From NCBI GenBank assembly GCA_014378155.1, contig JACMOF010000462.1, positions 1 through 15,418 on the forward strand: DNA of 15,418 nt. Direction: 5' to 3'. A program made the position numbers and the translations under genes. This document shows positions 7,406-14,968 of the stretch, piece by piece (position 1 is the stretch's first letter; the number at the start of each line of letters is the position of its first letter). The DNA is from Caulobacter sp. GTDB lineage: Bacteria > Pseudomonadota > Alphaproteobacteria > Caulobacterales > Caulobacteraceae. Below the pieces are notes generated by a model that was not told the DNA's origin, ran no database searches, and saw only the letters and a program-made list of their open reading frames with translations.

Positions 7406-8641
7406 CTACCGCCCCGTCGGCATGTCCTTGAACGCCACGTCCTTGTCCACGCGCACGTCGCCCGGCAGGCCCAGCACCCGCTCGGCGATGATGTTCTTGA
7501 GGATCTCGTCGGTGCCGCCGGCGATGCGCAAGCCCGGCGCCCACATCAGGCTGGCCTGGAAGGCCGCCTCCATGGGGGCAAGGGACGGATCGGTGAGGAT
7601 GCCGTATTCGCCCTGGGCCTCGACAGCGGTATTGGCCATTTCCTGCATCTGGTTGGCGGCGATGATCTTGCCGATCGAACTTTCCGGGCCCGGCGTCTGG
7701 CCGCGCGACAGGGCGGTCATGGTGCGAAAGCGAGTATATTTCAGGCCTTGCGAGTTGACATACCAATCGGCCAGCTTCTCCCGGAAGGCGTTGTCCTTCA
7801 GCGCCGGACCGCTGGGGCCGGACAGGCCGCGGGCCAGTTCCATCACCTGGCGATAGTCGGGACCGCTGGAGCCGCCGACCGCCAGGCGCTCGTTCATCAG
7901 GGTGACCAGGGCGACCTTCCAGCCGTCGCCGACCGCGCCCAGCCGCTGGCTGTCCTTGACGCGCAGGTCGGTGAAATAGACCTCGTTGAATTCGCGGCCG
8001 CCCGACATCTGGTGGATCGGCCGGCACGCGACGGCGGCGTCGCGCATGTCGATCCAGAACATGGTCAGGCCCTTGTGCTTGGGCACGTCGGGATCGGTGC
8101 GGACCAGGACGATGCCGTAGTCGCAGTAGTGAGCGCCGGTGGTCCAGACCTTCTGGCCGTTGATCACCCAGTCGCCATCAGGATCTGGGCCGTCTTGGAC
8201 GGCCCGTGTCCGCAGGGCCGCGACGTCGGAGCCGCCGGCCGGTTCGGAGAACAGCTGGCACCAGATCTCCTCGCCCTTCACGGCCGGGGAGACAAAGCGC
8301 TGCTTGGTCTCGTCATTGGCGAAGGCCATGACCGTGGGCACGCACATGCCCAGGCCTATGGTGAAATAGCCGTAGGCAACGCCCGCCTTGGCCTCTTCCT
8401 GCCCGAAGATCACCGACTGGATCGGCGTGCCGCCGCCCCCGCCGACCCCTGCGGGCCAGGTAATGCAGGCATAGCCGGCGGCGGCTTTACGGGCCTGCCA
8501 GGCCTTGCCGGCCGCCATGTGCTCGGGCGTGGTCGGCTTGGGCTCGCCGTGCTCGGCGCGATGCGCGGCGGCGGCCTCGACCAGCCAGGCGCGAGCCGTC
8601 TCGCGATAGGCGATTTCTTCGGGGGAGTCGTTGAAATCCAT
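7406..8641 (-). CDS. Acyl-CoA dehydrogenase, probable catalytic subunit
   Basis: This 411-residue flavoenzyme would oxidise an acyl-CoA to the trans-2-enoyl-CoA, the first step of beta-oxidation. The first family signature is QLFSEPAGGSDVAA (129-142). The substrate/FAD region with KVWTTGAHYCDYG follows (164-176), and the second signature GGTDEILKNIIAERVLG ends at about 391. Glu251 in NERLAVGG is at the position of the catalytic Glu of ChsE4/FadE26-type enzymes, assigned by motif and numbering only. A glycine run (66-71, GVGGGGG) is unusual. AAGGAGAA lies five bases before the ATG. It is the second gene after a smaller dehydrogenase, with a repeat element between them. Size and pairing suggest an alpha2beta2 enzyme for a bulky, perhaps steroid-like or branched acyl-CoA. 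That substrate is inferred. Confidence 0.93.
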   Translation of the reverse strand: MDFNDSPEEIAYRETARAWLVEAAAAHRAEHGEPKPTTPEHMAAGKAWQARKAAAGYACITWPAGVGGGGGTPIQSVIFGQEEAKAGVAYGYFTIGLGMCVPTVMAFANDETKQRFVSPAVKGEEIWCQLFSEPAGGSDVAALRTRAVQDGPDPDGDWVINGQKVWTTGAHYCDYGIVLVRTDPDVPKHKGLTMFWIDMRDAAVACRPIHQMSGGREFNEVYFTDLRVKDSQRLGAVGDGWKVALVTLMNERLAVGGSSGPDYRQVMELARGLSGPSGPALKDNAFREKLADWYVNSQGLKYTRFRTMTALSRGQTPGPESSIGKIIAANQMQEMANTAVEAQGEYGILTDPSLAPMEAAFQASLMWAPGLRIAGGTDEILKNIIAERVLGLPGDVRVDKDVAFKDMPTGR

Positions 8642-8655
8642 CTTGGTTCTCCTTG

Positions 8656-8784
8656 CCTTCTCCCCTTGCGGGAGAAGGTGTCGGCCAGCGGCCGACGGAT
8701 GAGGGGTCGAAAGGCCTGTCCGGAGAGGTCTCAGAGACCCCTAACCCGGCCCTGCGGGCCACCCTCTCCCGCAAGGGGAGAGGG
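8656..8784. repeat. 129-bp palindromic repeat element inside an operon
   Basis: This element fills most of the gap between the two dehydrogenase genes. Its ends are inverted copies of one another: a 17-base core near 8660-8676 (TCTCCCCTTGCGGGAGA) reappears reverse-complemented near 8766-8782. Each end is also its own hairpin, 9-bp stems 8656-8664 with 8670-8678 and 8762-8770 with 8776-8784. Inside are GTCGGCC-AGC-GGCCGAC (8680-8696) and GGTCTC-A-GAGACC (8727-8739). The first hairpin, TGTCGGC linker, second hairpin and GGA-GGGG tail follow the same order as in the element at 1417-1536. As RNA it could reduce or balance expression of the downstream subunit. Confidence 0.85.
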
Positions 8785-8790
8785 ATAGCG

Positions 8791-9906
8791 TCAGGCGGCG
8801 TTCTTCTTTTCCAATTCAGAAACCAGCCGCTCTTTCCAGAGCTTGGGCGAGCCGGCGACCAGCGCGAGTTGCCGCGAGCGGCGGTAATAGAGGTGGCAGT
8901 CGACATCCCAGGTGAAGCCCATGCCGCCGTGCACCTGGACGCTTTCCTTGCTGGCGAACCAGAAGGCGTCGGAGGCGGCGATGCGGGCGGCGGCTGCGGC
9001 GGTCGGCAGTTCCGGCGCATCAACGTCCAGGGCCCAGGCCCCGTAATAGGCGTTGGAGCGGGCGACCTCGTTCTTGACGTACATGTCGGCCATCTTGTGC
9101 TTCATCGCCTGGTAGCCGGCGATCACGCGGCCGAAGGCGTAGCGTCCCAGCGCATATTCGCGGGCCATTTCCAGGCAGCGATCGGCGCCGCCCAGTTGCT
9201 CGAAGGCTAGCAGCACGGCGGCGCGGTCGAGGATGGCCTGGAGCAGTTCGAAGCCCCGTCCGGACTCTTCAAGACGGTCGGCGGTGGCGCCGTCGAAGGT
9301 CAGGCGAGCCACACCCCGTGTCGGATCCAGGCTCTCCAGGGTCTCGACCTTGACGCCGCCAGCCCGCAAGTCGACCAGGAACAGGCCGGGTCTGCCGCTC
9401 TCGGCCGCCAGCACGATGGCGATGTCGGCCGCGTCGCCGTCGGTAACCGGGATCTTGACGCCCGACAGCTTGCCGCCCTCGACCTTGGCCGACAGGCTGG
9501 ACGGGGTGACCGCGCCCGGTCCTTCCGACACCGCCAGGCAGCCGATCAGTTCACCAACGGCGATGCGCGGCAAGATGGCGGCCTTCTGGGCGGCCGTGCC
9601 GTACGCCATCACGGCCTCAGCCAACACATAGACCGTCGAGGCGAAGGGAATGGGCGCGACGGCGCGGCCCAGTTCCTCGGCGATGGCGCACAGCTCGACC
9701 CGCCCTAGGCCCAGGCCATTGTAGTCTTCCGGAATGGCCGCACCGAGCCAGCCCTGCTCAGCCACGGCGGTCCATAGCCCCGCATCATAGCTCTTGGCCG
9801 GATCGTCCAAAACGCCGCGCACCACCGAGGGCGCGCAACGGGCGGCGAGGAACTTGCGCGCCTCGTCCTTGAGGAACTTCTGGTCGTCGGAATAGTCGAA
9901 ATCCAC
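8791..9906 (-). CDS. Acyl-CoA dehydrogenase, probable partner subunit
   Basis: This 371-residue acyl-CoA dehydrogenase family protein is the first gene of the pair. The N-terminal helical domain (1-120) includes QGWLGAAIPEDYNGLGLG. A beta domain (about 120-215) follows, with a degenerate form of the family signature (CLAVSEGP, no GGSD). The C-terminal helices carry RYAFGRVIAGYQAMKHKMADM (255-275) and QVHGGMGFTWD (324-334). The position matching the partner's catalytic Glu appears to be Asp/Arg/Ala sequence (LDRAA), so this subunit may lack its own base, as in FadE27-type subunits. The start is GTG, chosen because AGGGAGGAAG lies five bases upstream. It probably assembles with the 411-residue product. 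Alternatively both may be independent homomeric enzymes. Confidence 0.92.
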   Translation of the reverse strand: MDFDYSDDQKFLKDEARKFLAARCAPSVVRGVLDDPAKSYDAGLWTAVAEQGWLGAAIPEDYNGLGLGRVELCAIAEELGRAVAPIPFASTVYVLAEAVMAYGTAAQKAAILPRIAVGELIGCLAVSEGPGAVTPSSLSAKVEGGKLSGVKIPVTDGDAADIAIVLAAESGRPGLFLVDLRAGGVKVETLESLDPTRGVARLTFDGATADRLEESGRGFELLQAILDRAAVLLAFEQLGGADRCLEMAREYALGRYAFGRVIAGYQAMKHKMADMYVKNEVARSNAYYGAWALDVDAPELPTAAAAARIAASDAFWFASKESVQVHGGMGFTWDVDCHLYYRRSRQLALVAGSPKLWKERLVSELEKKNAA

Positions 9907-9979
9907 TTGGACTTCCTCCCTGGGTCGCTCTGGCGGCGGCGTCGAGACACGATGGACCGCCTTGGCCTCGAGGGAAAGA

Positions 9980-9994
9980 TTGACCTCGCGTCAA
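9980..9994. promoter_or_regulatory. TTGAC-N5-GTCAA dyad, possible operator or back-to-back -35 boxes
   Basis: This is a perfect 15-bp dyad in the 135-bp region between the divergent dehydrogenase operon and the hypothetical gene. It reads TTGACC on the plus strand and TTGACG on the minus strand, both good -35 hexamers for alphaproteobacterial sigma-70. No convincing -10 was found at 16-18 bases on either side. It may be an operator for a dimeric regulator instead. Confidence 0.4.
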
Positions 9995-10041
9995 GGATTT
10001 CACGTTCTTATGGCGGCCTCGAAACAAGTGAGAGCGCGTGC

Positions 10042-10608
10042 GTGGCCAAGACCGTCTTTCAGCGGAACCAGAAGGTGTGGGTCGAGAGCGTTGGCGCGTG
10101 GGCGACGATCGAGAAGATCGTTCCCATCTGGGCCAAGGGTTTCGACGAACCGGTGCGCGTCACCTACGACGTCGGACTGAACCGCGAGTTCCAGGCCCAT
10201 GAGCTGAAACCCGAAGACCGCATCGGCGAGGACGGCGGCGTCGCGCTCGCCAACTGGCGCATCCTGCGGGCCCGCAACAAGTGGCAGCAGGAAAGCGACT
10301 GCCTGCACCACCCCTATCCCGGGACCTATCCCGTGGTGGTGACCGACGCCAATGACTGGGGCGGCTGGCGCACCCCCGGAGCCGAGTACGATCGCGATCC
10401 GCGTAAGATGGAGTTCCAGGCGCGACTGATCGCCGCCGCGCCCCAACTGCACGCCTTGGCCCGCCAGTTGATCGAACTGGCCGCCGATCATCCAGAGGAC
10501 GCGCCGCCGGCCCTGGTGGCCATCGCCCAGCGCGCCGCCGCCATCGAACGGGCCCTGCACGAGGTGCCCGCCGCCGACGCGTCGGTGACCATCCTCGAGG
10601 CCAGTTAG
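10042..10608 (+). CDS. Hypothetical protein with phage-like C-terminal motif
   Basis: This 188-residue protein is probably cytoplasmic, with no signal peptide or membrane segment. I chose the GTG at 10042 because the possible promoter element at 9980-9994 lies just upstream and the sequence before it is low in coding character. An ATG at 9952 would add 30 residues. The N-terminal part (about 9-57, KVWVESVGAWATIEKIV and DEPVRVTYDVG) looks like a small beta-barrel of SH3 type. The middle is Trp-rich (NDWGGWRTPG, about 104-113). The C-terminal part contains ARLIAAAPQLHALARQL (127-143), like a motif frequent in short phage proteins, then an Ala-rich helix. Its TAG overlaps the TAA of the convergent protease gene. 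The function is unknown. Confidence 0.85.
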   Translation: MAKTVFQRNQKVWVESVGAWATIEKIVPIWAKGFDEPVRVTYDVGLNREFQAHELKPEDRIGEDGGVALANWRILRARNKWQQESDCLHHPYPGTYPVVVTDANDWGGWRTPGAEYDRDPRKMEFQARLIAAAPQLHALARQLIELAADHPEDAPPALVAIAQRAAAIERALHEVPAADASVTILEAS

Positions 10609-11531
10609 CCGGCCTCGATCTGCGCCACCGAAGGCTCGTCCGGAGTCGCTTTGAAATTGCCCTTCTTCCAGGCCCAGTAGAGCACCAGGATCGCTACGCC
10701 GGTGCCCACGACCATGGCCGGGACGGACGCCTCGGGCCCGAAGCCGCCGCCGCTCAGCCATTCCGGCGCCCCGGCCTTGGGGGTGCTGAAATACAGGCTC
10801 TCCTTGACCTCGATGCCTGACACCCGCGCGCCCCAGATCCAGCCCTGGGCGAAGTTCCAGGCCGCATGGACGCCCACCGACATCCAGATTCGACCCGTCA
10901 GCATGTAGAAGGCCGCCAGCATCAGGCCCGCCTCGATGCTGATGGCGAAGGCGGCCGTCGGCGTGGCGTTGTCGTTGCCCAGGTGCATCAGCCCAAACAG
11001 GGCGGCTGAGATGGCCAAGGCCCACCAGGCGCCGAACGCGCGCATCAGCAGGCGCAGGATGATGGCGCGGAAGACCAGCTCTTCCATGGAGCCCGAGAAG
11101 ATGGCGACAGTGATCATGCCCCAGGCCGACGCGGCGCGCGGTCCGGTGACGTCATAGAGTCCAAAGCCGACCAGCAGCCCAACCACCACGGTCATCATCG
11201 CCGCGCCAAGCAGCAGGCCGATCGCCAACTCCGACAACGCGGGTCGCAGAGCCAACTCCGAGGGCCACCGCGCTTCGGCCAAGCGCATCACGCCAGCGTA
11301 GAGACCATAGCCCGCCGCGCAGATGGCGAGAGTCGCCAGGGCGATCAGCGGCTCGTGCCCGTTGAACCAGACGCCCGGCAGGATCGTGGCCGCCGCGTCG
11401 ATCAGCATGAACGCGACGAACAGCAACACCCCCCAACCCAGGCATCGCAGCCACCGCAGGGGCCCCGGATGCACGAACCGGCGCGAGCCCAGGGCAAGGC
11501 CGGCGCTTGGCGCCGTATCGATCAGCGACAT
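10605..11531 (-). CDS. CPBP family intramembrane metalloprotease
   Basis: This protein is 308 residues from the ATG at 11531; a GTG at 11555 would add eight. It is a polytopic membrane protein with about eight hydrophobic segments. The CPBP (Abi, Rce1-like) motifs are intact: EEx3R in GSMEELVFR (Glu150, Glu151, Arg155), FxxxH in FGLMH (His183), and HxxxN in VHAAWN (His222, Asn226). These residues form the active site of the Rce1 superfamily, which cleaves within or next to the membrane. The substrate is unknown. It follows the YkgJ-type gene with about 50 bases between, so the two are probably co-transcribed. A GANTC site (11533-11537) lies just before the ATG. The ribosome site is weak for both possible starts. 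Confidence 0.9.
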   Translation of the reverse strand: MSLIDTAPSAGLALGSRRFVHPGPLRWLRCLGWGVLLFVAFMLIDAAATILPGVWFNGHEPLIALATLAICAAGYGLYAGVMRLAEARWPSELALRPALSELAIGLLLGAAMMTVVVGLLVGFGLYDVTGPRAASAWGMITVAIFSGSMEELVFRAIILRLLMRAFGAWWALAISAALFGLMHLGNDNATPTAAFAISIEAGLMLAAFYMLTGRIWMSVGVHAAWNFAQGWIWGARVSGIEVKESLYFSTPKAGAPEWLSGGGFGPEASVPAMVVGTGVAILVLYWAWKKGNFKATPDEPSVAQIEAG

Positions 11532-11582
11532 TGAATCAGACCCCAGAACAAGCACCGACCTTTGGCGGGATCACGCTTGGCT

Positions 11583-12113
11583 TCAAGTGACGAACGGTTC
11601 AGGTCGCGTTGCGCCGGCCAGTGGCGGCCAGTCCATGCCCGAGCCCGGGCGACGCAGTCGGCTGTGCGACCCGAATTCCACCGCCGGGCGCGTGACGCCC
11701 AGGTCGATCTCGCCGCCGTTCGGCCCAAGCCGCCAGCAATGGCGTCCGACCCAGATCAGCACTTCCAGCCCGTCCGCCGCCCCGGCGCTGGCCCAGCCGC
11801 GCAAGGTCGCCTCGAACGGTGCGCGCCGCCAAGCCGTGGGCTTGGTCGGGTCGAGCTCGACATGGATCGTGCGGCCGCCCTTGCCGGCGTGCAGGACAAA
11901 ACCGCTACGGTCCGGCCGCCACGTCTCGTCCAGGCGCTGATCGAGCAGCCAGTCGCAGGCGAAGTCCGCGCAGCCTTGCGGGCGGCCCTCATAGACGCCG
12001 CAGCCCTTGCCACGCTTGTAATAGCGGCACCAGACTTGCGGCGCCTTCTCCAGCTCGCGCACGCCGATCAGCTTGCAGCACCGGCCGCACTCGCCGCATT
12101 CCCGCCCGGTCAT
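11583..12113 (-). CDS. YkgJ-type cysteine-cluster protein
   Basis: This 176-residue protein has the signature CGECGRCCK at its N-terminus (Cys6, 9, 12 and 13) with further cysteines at 29, 38, 48 and 53. This is the pattern of the YkgJ/CxxCxxCC family (PF03692 type), thought to bind zinc or an Fe-S cluster. The remaining two-thirds hold a strand-rich region (RTIHVELDPTKP, GLEVLIWVGRHCWRL) and a Pro-rich tail. No signal peptide is present, so it is cytoplasmic. It is divergent from aminopeptidase N and precedes the CPBP protease. A G-rich stretch before the ATG could serve as the ribosome site. The molecular role of the family is not established. Confidence 0.9.
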   Translation of the reverse strand: MTGRECGECGRCCKLIGVRELEKAPQVWCRYYKRGKGCGVYEGRPQGCADFACDWLLDQRLDETWRPDRSGFVLHAGKGGRTIHVELDPTKPTAWRRAPFEATLRGWASAGAADGLEVLIWVGRHCWRLGPNGGEIDLGVTRPAVEFGSHSRLRRPGSGMDWPPLAGATRPEPFVT

Positions 12114-12123
12114 CGACGCCCCC

Positions 12124-12146
12124 CCATGGACCCAGCGGGGTCATGG
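12124..12146. promoter_or_regulatory. Interrupted dyad between ykgJ-type gene and pepN
   Basis: CCAT-G-GACCC and GGGTC-ATGG form an inverted repeat around the four-base centre AGCG, with one unpaired base. It lies 11 bases from the YkgJ-type start codon and could be an operator or a 5' UTR hairpin for that gene. No regulator can be named. Confidence 0.25.
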
Positions 12147-12188
12147 CGCGGAACTCGCGACAATTCTGCAATCGGGTCAAGTGCGCCC

Positions 12189-12217
12189 TCGCCCCGACAC
12201 ATCTCCTTGCCTACATT
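12189..12217 (+). promoter_or_regulatory. Candidate pepN promoter, leaderless arrangement
   Basis: CCTACATT at 12210-12217 fits the Caulobacter -10 consensus GCTANAWC at most positions. TCGCCC at 12189-12194, 17 bases upstream, is a weak -35. The expected transcription start falls on or next to the ATG at 12224, and no Shine-Dalgarno sequence precedes that ATG. Confidence 0.35.
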
Positions 12218-12223
12218 GGCCTG

Positions 12224-14827
12224 ATGCGCACCGACACGCCCCAGCCCGTCCAGCTTTCGGACTATCGCCCCTTCCCGTTCACGATCGAGACCACCGATCT
12301 CGAGTTCCTGCTGGATCCCGAGGCGACGCGGATCAGGGCGACCCTGACGATCAAACGCAGCGGCGCGCCCGGCGAGCCCCTGTTCCTGAACGGCGAACGC
12401 CTGAAGCTGATCTCGGTGGCCATCGACGGCCAGGCCCTCGGCGCGAACGCATACGCCCTAGACGGCGAGGGCTTGACGATCCACGCCGTGCCAGACGCCT
12501 TCGTCCTGACCACCGAGGTCGAGATCAACCCGTCGGCCAACAAGGCGCTGATGGGCCTCTACATGTCCGGCGGCCGGTTCTGCACCCAGTGCGAGGCTGA
12601 AGGCTTCCGGACCATCACCTTCTTCCCCGACCGGCCCGACGTGCTGAGCCGCTACACGGTGCGGATCGAGGCGGACGTGGCGTTCCCCTACCTGCTCAGC
12701 AACGGCAATCTGTGGGAAGGCGGCGAACTGGACTCCACGGTGGAAGGCGGCCGCCACTACGCCGTCTGGAACGACCCCTTTCCCAAGCCGGCCTATCTGT
12801 TCGCCCTGGTGGCGGGCCAACTGGACGTGCTGGAAGATAGCTTCGTCACCATGACCGGCCGGACGGTGGCGCTGAAAGTATTTGTCGATCCTGGCATGGC
12901 GCCGCGCGCCGCCTATGCGATGGACAGCCTCAAGCGCTCGATGAAGTGGGACGAAGAGGCGTTCGGCCGCGAATACGACCTGGACCTGTTCATGATCGTC
13001 GCCGTGCGCGACTTCAATTTCGGGGCGATGGAGAACAAGGGGCTGAACATCTTCAACAGCTCCCTGCTGCTGGCTGCCCCCGAGACCGCCACCGACATGG
13101 ATTACGAGCGCATCGAAAGCGTCGTGGCCCACGAATATTTCCATAACTGGACCGGCAACCGCATCACTTGCCGCGACTGGTTCCAGCTGTGCCTCAAGGA
13201 AGGCCTGACCGTCTTCCGCGACCAGAGCTTCAGCGCCGACATGCGCGGCGAGGCCGTGCAGCGGATCAAGGACGTCAAGGCCCTGCGCGCCCGGCAGTTC
13301 GCCGAGGACGCCGGCCCGCTAGCCCACCCGGTCCGGCCGTCCAGCTACATGAAGATCGACAACTTCTACACCGCGACGATCTATGAAAAGGGCTCCGAAC
13401 TCATCCGGATGCTCAAGACGATCCTGGGCGCCGAGACTTTCCGTAAAAGCCTGGACCTGTATTTCGACCGCCATGATGGCGAGGCCACCACGGTCGAGGC
13501 CTTCATCGCCTGTTTCGCCGACGCCTCGGGCCGCGACATGGGCGAGTTCTTCGCCTGGTACGAGCAGGCCGGCACCCCAGCGGTATCGCTGACCCACGTC
13601 TATGACGAGGCCGCCCAGGCGCTGGAGATCACCCTTACCCAGGTCACCGCCCCGACCAGCGGTCAGCCCACTAAGCAGGCTCTGCCGATCCCGGTGACCA
13701 TCGGCCTGCTCGACAGCGAGGGCGAAAGTCTGCGCGATAGCGAGGTGGTGCTACTGGACACGCCGACCAAGACCGTGCGCTGGGAGGGCGTCGCCAGCAC
13801 CCCGGTGATCTCGGCCCTGCGCGGCTTTTCGGCGCCGGTGAACCTGACCGCCGACACGCGCTCGGTCGATCGCTACGTGCAGTTTGCCGCCGATCCCGAC
13901 CTGTTCAACCGCTGGGAGTCCGGTCAGACCCTGGCCCGCGAACTGATCCTCGGCCGCGCCGCCGGGGCCCCCGACGAGGTTGGCGAGGAACGCTATGCCG
14001 ACGCCCTGGGCAAGGCTCTGATCGACGAGGCCTCCGATCCGGCCTTCAAGGCCCTGCTGCTGACCCTGCCCAGCGAAGGCGACCTCAGCCTGGCCGTCGA
14101 TCCGGTCGATCCCGCCGCGATCCACGCCGCGCGTGGTCACTTGAAGACGGTCATGGCCGTCCATCTAGGCGACCTGCTGCGACGTCTGCACGGTGATCTG
14201 CAGAGCGGCGGCGAGTTCTCGGCCGACGCCAAGGCGGCCGGAAAGCGCGCGCTGCGTAACGGCTGCTGCGACCTGCTGGCGGCCGATCCGCACGCGGTCA
14301 ATGTCGAGCGCATCGTCGGTCATTTCGAAAGCGCCGCCAACATGACCGACACCATGGGCGCTATCTCAGCCCTGATGACGGTCGGCGGCGAGCCGGCCGA
14401 GAAGGCCCTGGCCGACTTCCACGCCCAATGGCGCGACGAGCCGCTGGTGCTTGACAAGTGGTTCTCGGTCCAGGCGCGCGACCCTGGCGACGGTGCGATC
14501 GGCCGCATCCTGGCTCTGACGGCGCACCCCGATTTCGACGCCGGCAATCCAAACCGCATGCGGGCCCTGGTGCAGGGATTTTCGAGCGGCAACCCAGCCC
14601 AGTTCCACGACGCCAGCGGCGCGGGCTATCGTTTCCTGGCCGACCAGATCCTGGGGGTTGATGGCTTCAACCCCACGACCGCCGCGCGGTTGGTCGAACC
14701 GCTGGGCGCTTGGCGACGCTACGTGCCGGCCCTGGGCTTGCTGATGCGGGAACAGCTAGAGCGCATCTGCGGTCATGTCGGCCTGTCAAAGAACGTGTTG
14801 GAACTGGTGTCCCGCGCTCTGAATTGA
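12224..14827 (+). CDS. pepN: Aminopeptidase N (M1 family)
   Basis: This 867-residue zinc aminopeptidase is the same size as E. coli PepN (870). It removes N-terminal residues from peptides in the cytoplasm, and no signal peptide is seen. The exopeptidase motif GAMEN is at 267-271. The zinc motif HEYFH is at 303-307 with the third ligand Glu326 (HExxH-18-E), and the transition-state Tyr387 lies in TIYEKG. The N-terminal beta domain spans about 1-190 and the catalytic domain about 191-440. The C-terminal half is a beta domain plus helical repeats as in other PepN proteins. I chose the ATG at 12224 because it matches the family N-terminus. An in-frame ATG at 12143 would add 27 residues and seems less likely. 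A hairpin follows the stop. Confidence 0.97.
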   Translation: MRTDTPQPVQLSDYRPFPFTIETTDLEFLLDPEATRIRATLTIKRSGAPGEPLFLNGERLKLISVAIDGQALGANAYALDGEGLTIHAVPDAFVLTTEVEINPSANKALMGLYMSGGRFCTQCEAEGFRTITFFPDRPDVLSRYTVRIEADVAFPYLLSNGNLWEGGELDSTVEGGRHYAVWNDPFPKPAYLFALVAGQLDVLEDSFVTMTGRTVALKVFVDPGMAPRAAYAMDSLKRSMKWDEEAFGREYDLDLFMIVAVRDFNFGAMENKGLNIFNSSLLLAAPETATDMDYERIESVVAHEYFHNWTGNRITCRDWFQLCLKEGLTVFRDQSFSADMRGEAVQRIKDVKALRARQFAEDAGPLAHPVRPSSYMKIDNFYTATIYEKGSELIRMLKTILGAETFRKSLDLYFDRHDGEATTVEAFIACFADASGRDMGEFFAWYEQAGTPAVSLTHVYDEAAQALEITLTQVTAPTSGQPTKQALPIPVTIGLLDSEGESLRDSEVVLLDTPTKTVRWEGVASTPVISALRGFSAPVNLTADTRSVDRYVQFAADPDLFNRWESGQTLARELILGRAAGAPDEVGEERYADALGKALIDEASDPAFKALLLTLPSEGDLSLAVDPVDPAAIHAARGHLKTVMAVHLGDLLRRLHGDLQSGGEFSADAKAAGKRALRNGCCDLLAADPHAVNVERIVGHFESAANMTDTMGAISALMTVGGEPAEKALADFHAQWRDEPLVLDKWFSVQARDPGDGAIGRILALTAHPDFDAGNPNRMRALVQGFSSGNPAQFHDASGAGYRFLADQILGVDGFNPTTAARLVEPLGAWRRYVPALGLLMREQLERICGHVGLSKNVLELVSRALN

Positions 14828-14853
14828 CGGCTTGCGGTTCAGCTTGAGCCGAG

Positions 14854-14877
14854 CGTGGCGCGATTCTCAGCGCCACG
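14854..14877 (+). terminator. Possible pepN terminator hairpin
   Basis: An 8-bp perfect stem, CGTGGCGC with GCGCCACG, and an 8-base loop start 27 bases after the pepN stop. There is no U-tract after it, so it is either a weak intrinsic terminator or an mRNA-end stabiliser. The loop contains a GANTC site (14862-14866). Confidence 0.5.
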
Positions 14878-14923
14878 GGTTGCGACTAAAAGGCTCATGC
14901 GACGCCAAAACCGCCGTTCGTCG

Positions 14924-14953
14924 GTGACGCATCGGTCGCGGGTGCGGTAGATT
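14924..14953 (+). promoter_or_regulatory. Candidate promoter of the last gene, GANTC overlapping the -10
   Basis: GTGACG at 14924-14929 matches the -35 TTGACG at five of six bases. TAGATT at 14948-14953, after an 18-base spacer, is a good -10. The expected start lies near 14960, about nine bases before the GTG. A GATTC site (14950-14954) overlaps the -10, so CcrM-type methylation could affect this promoter. Confidence 0.45.
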
Positions 14954-14968
14954 CACCATGTCGGCGAA

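Noticed and set aside
11819..12223. A 135-codon in-frame extension upstream of pepN
   Set aside because: It runs antisense through the YkgJ-type gene and has an Arg/Ser/Pro-rich, non-coding look. PepN family length is met from 12224.
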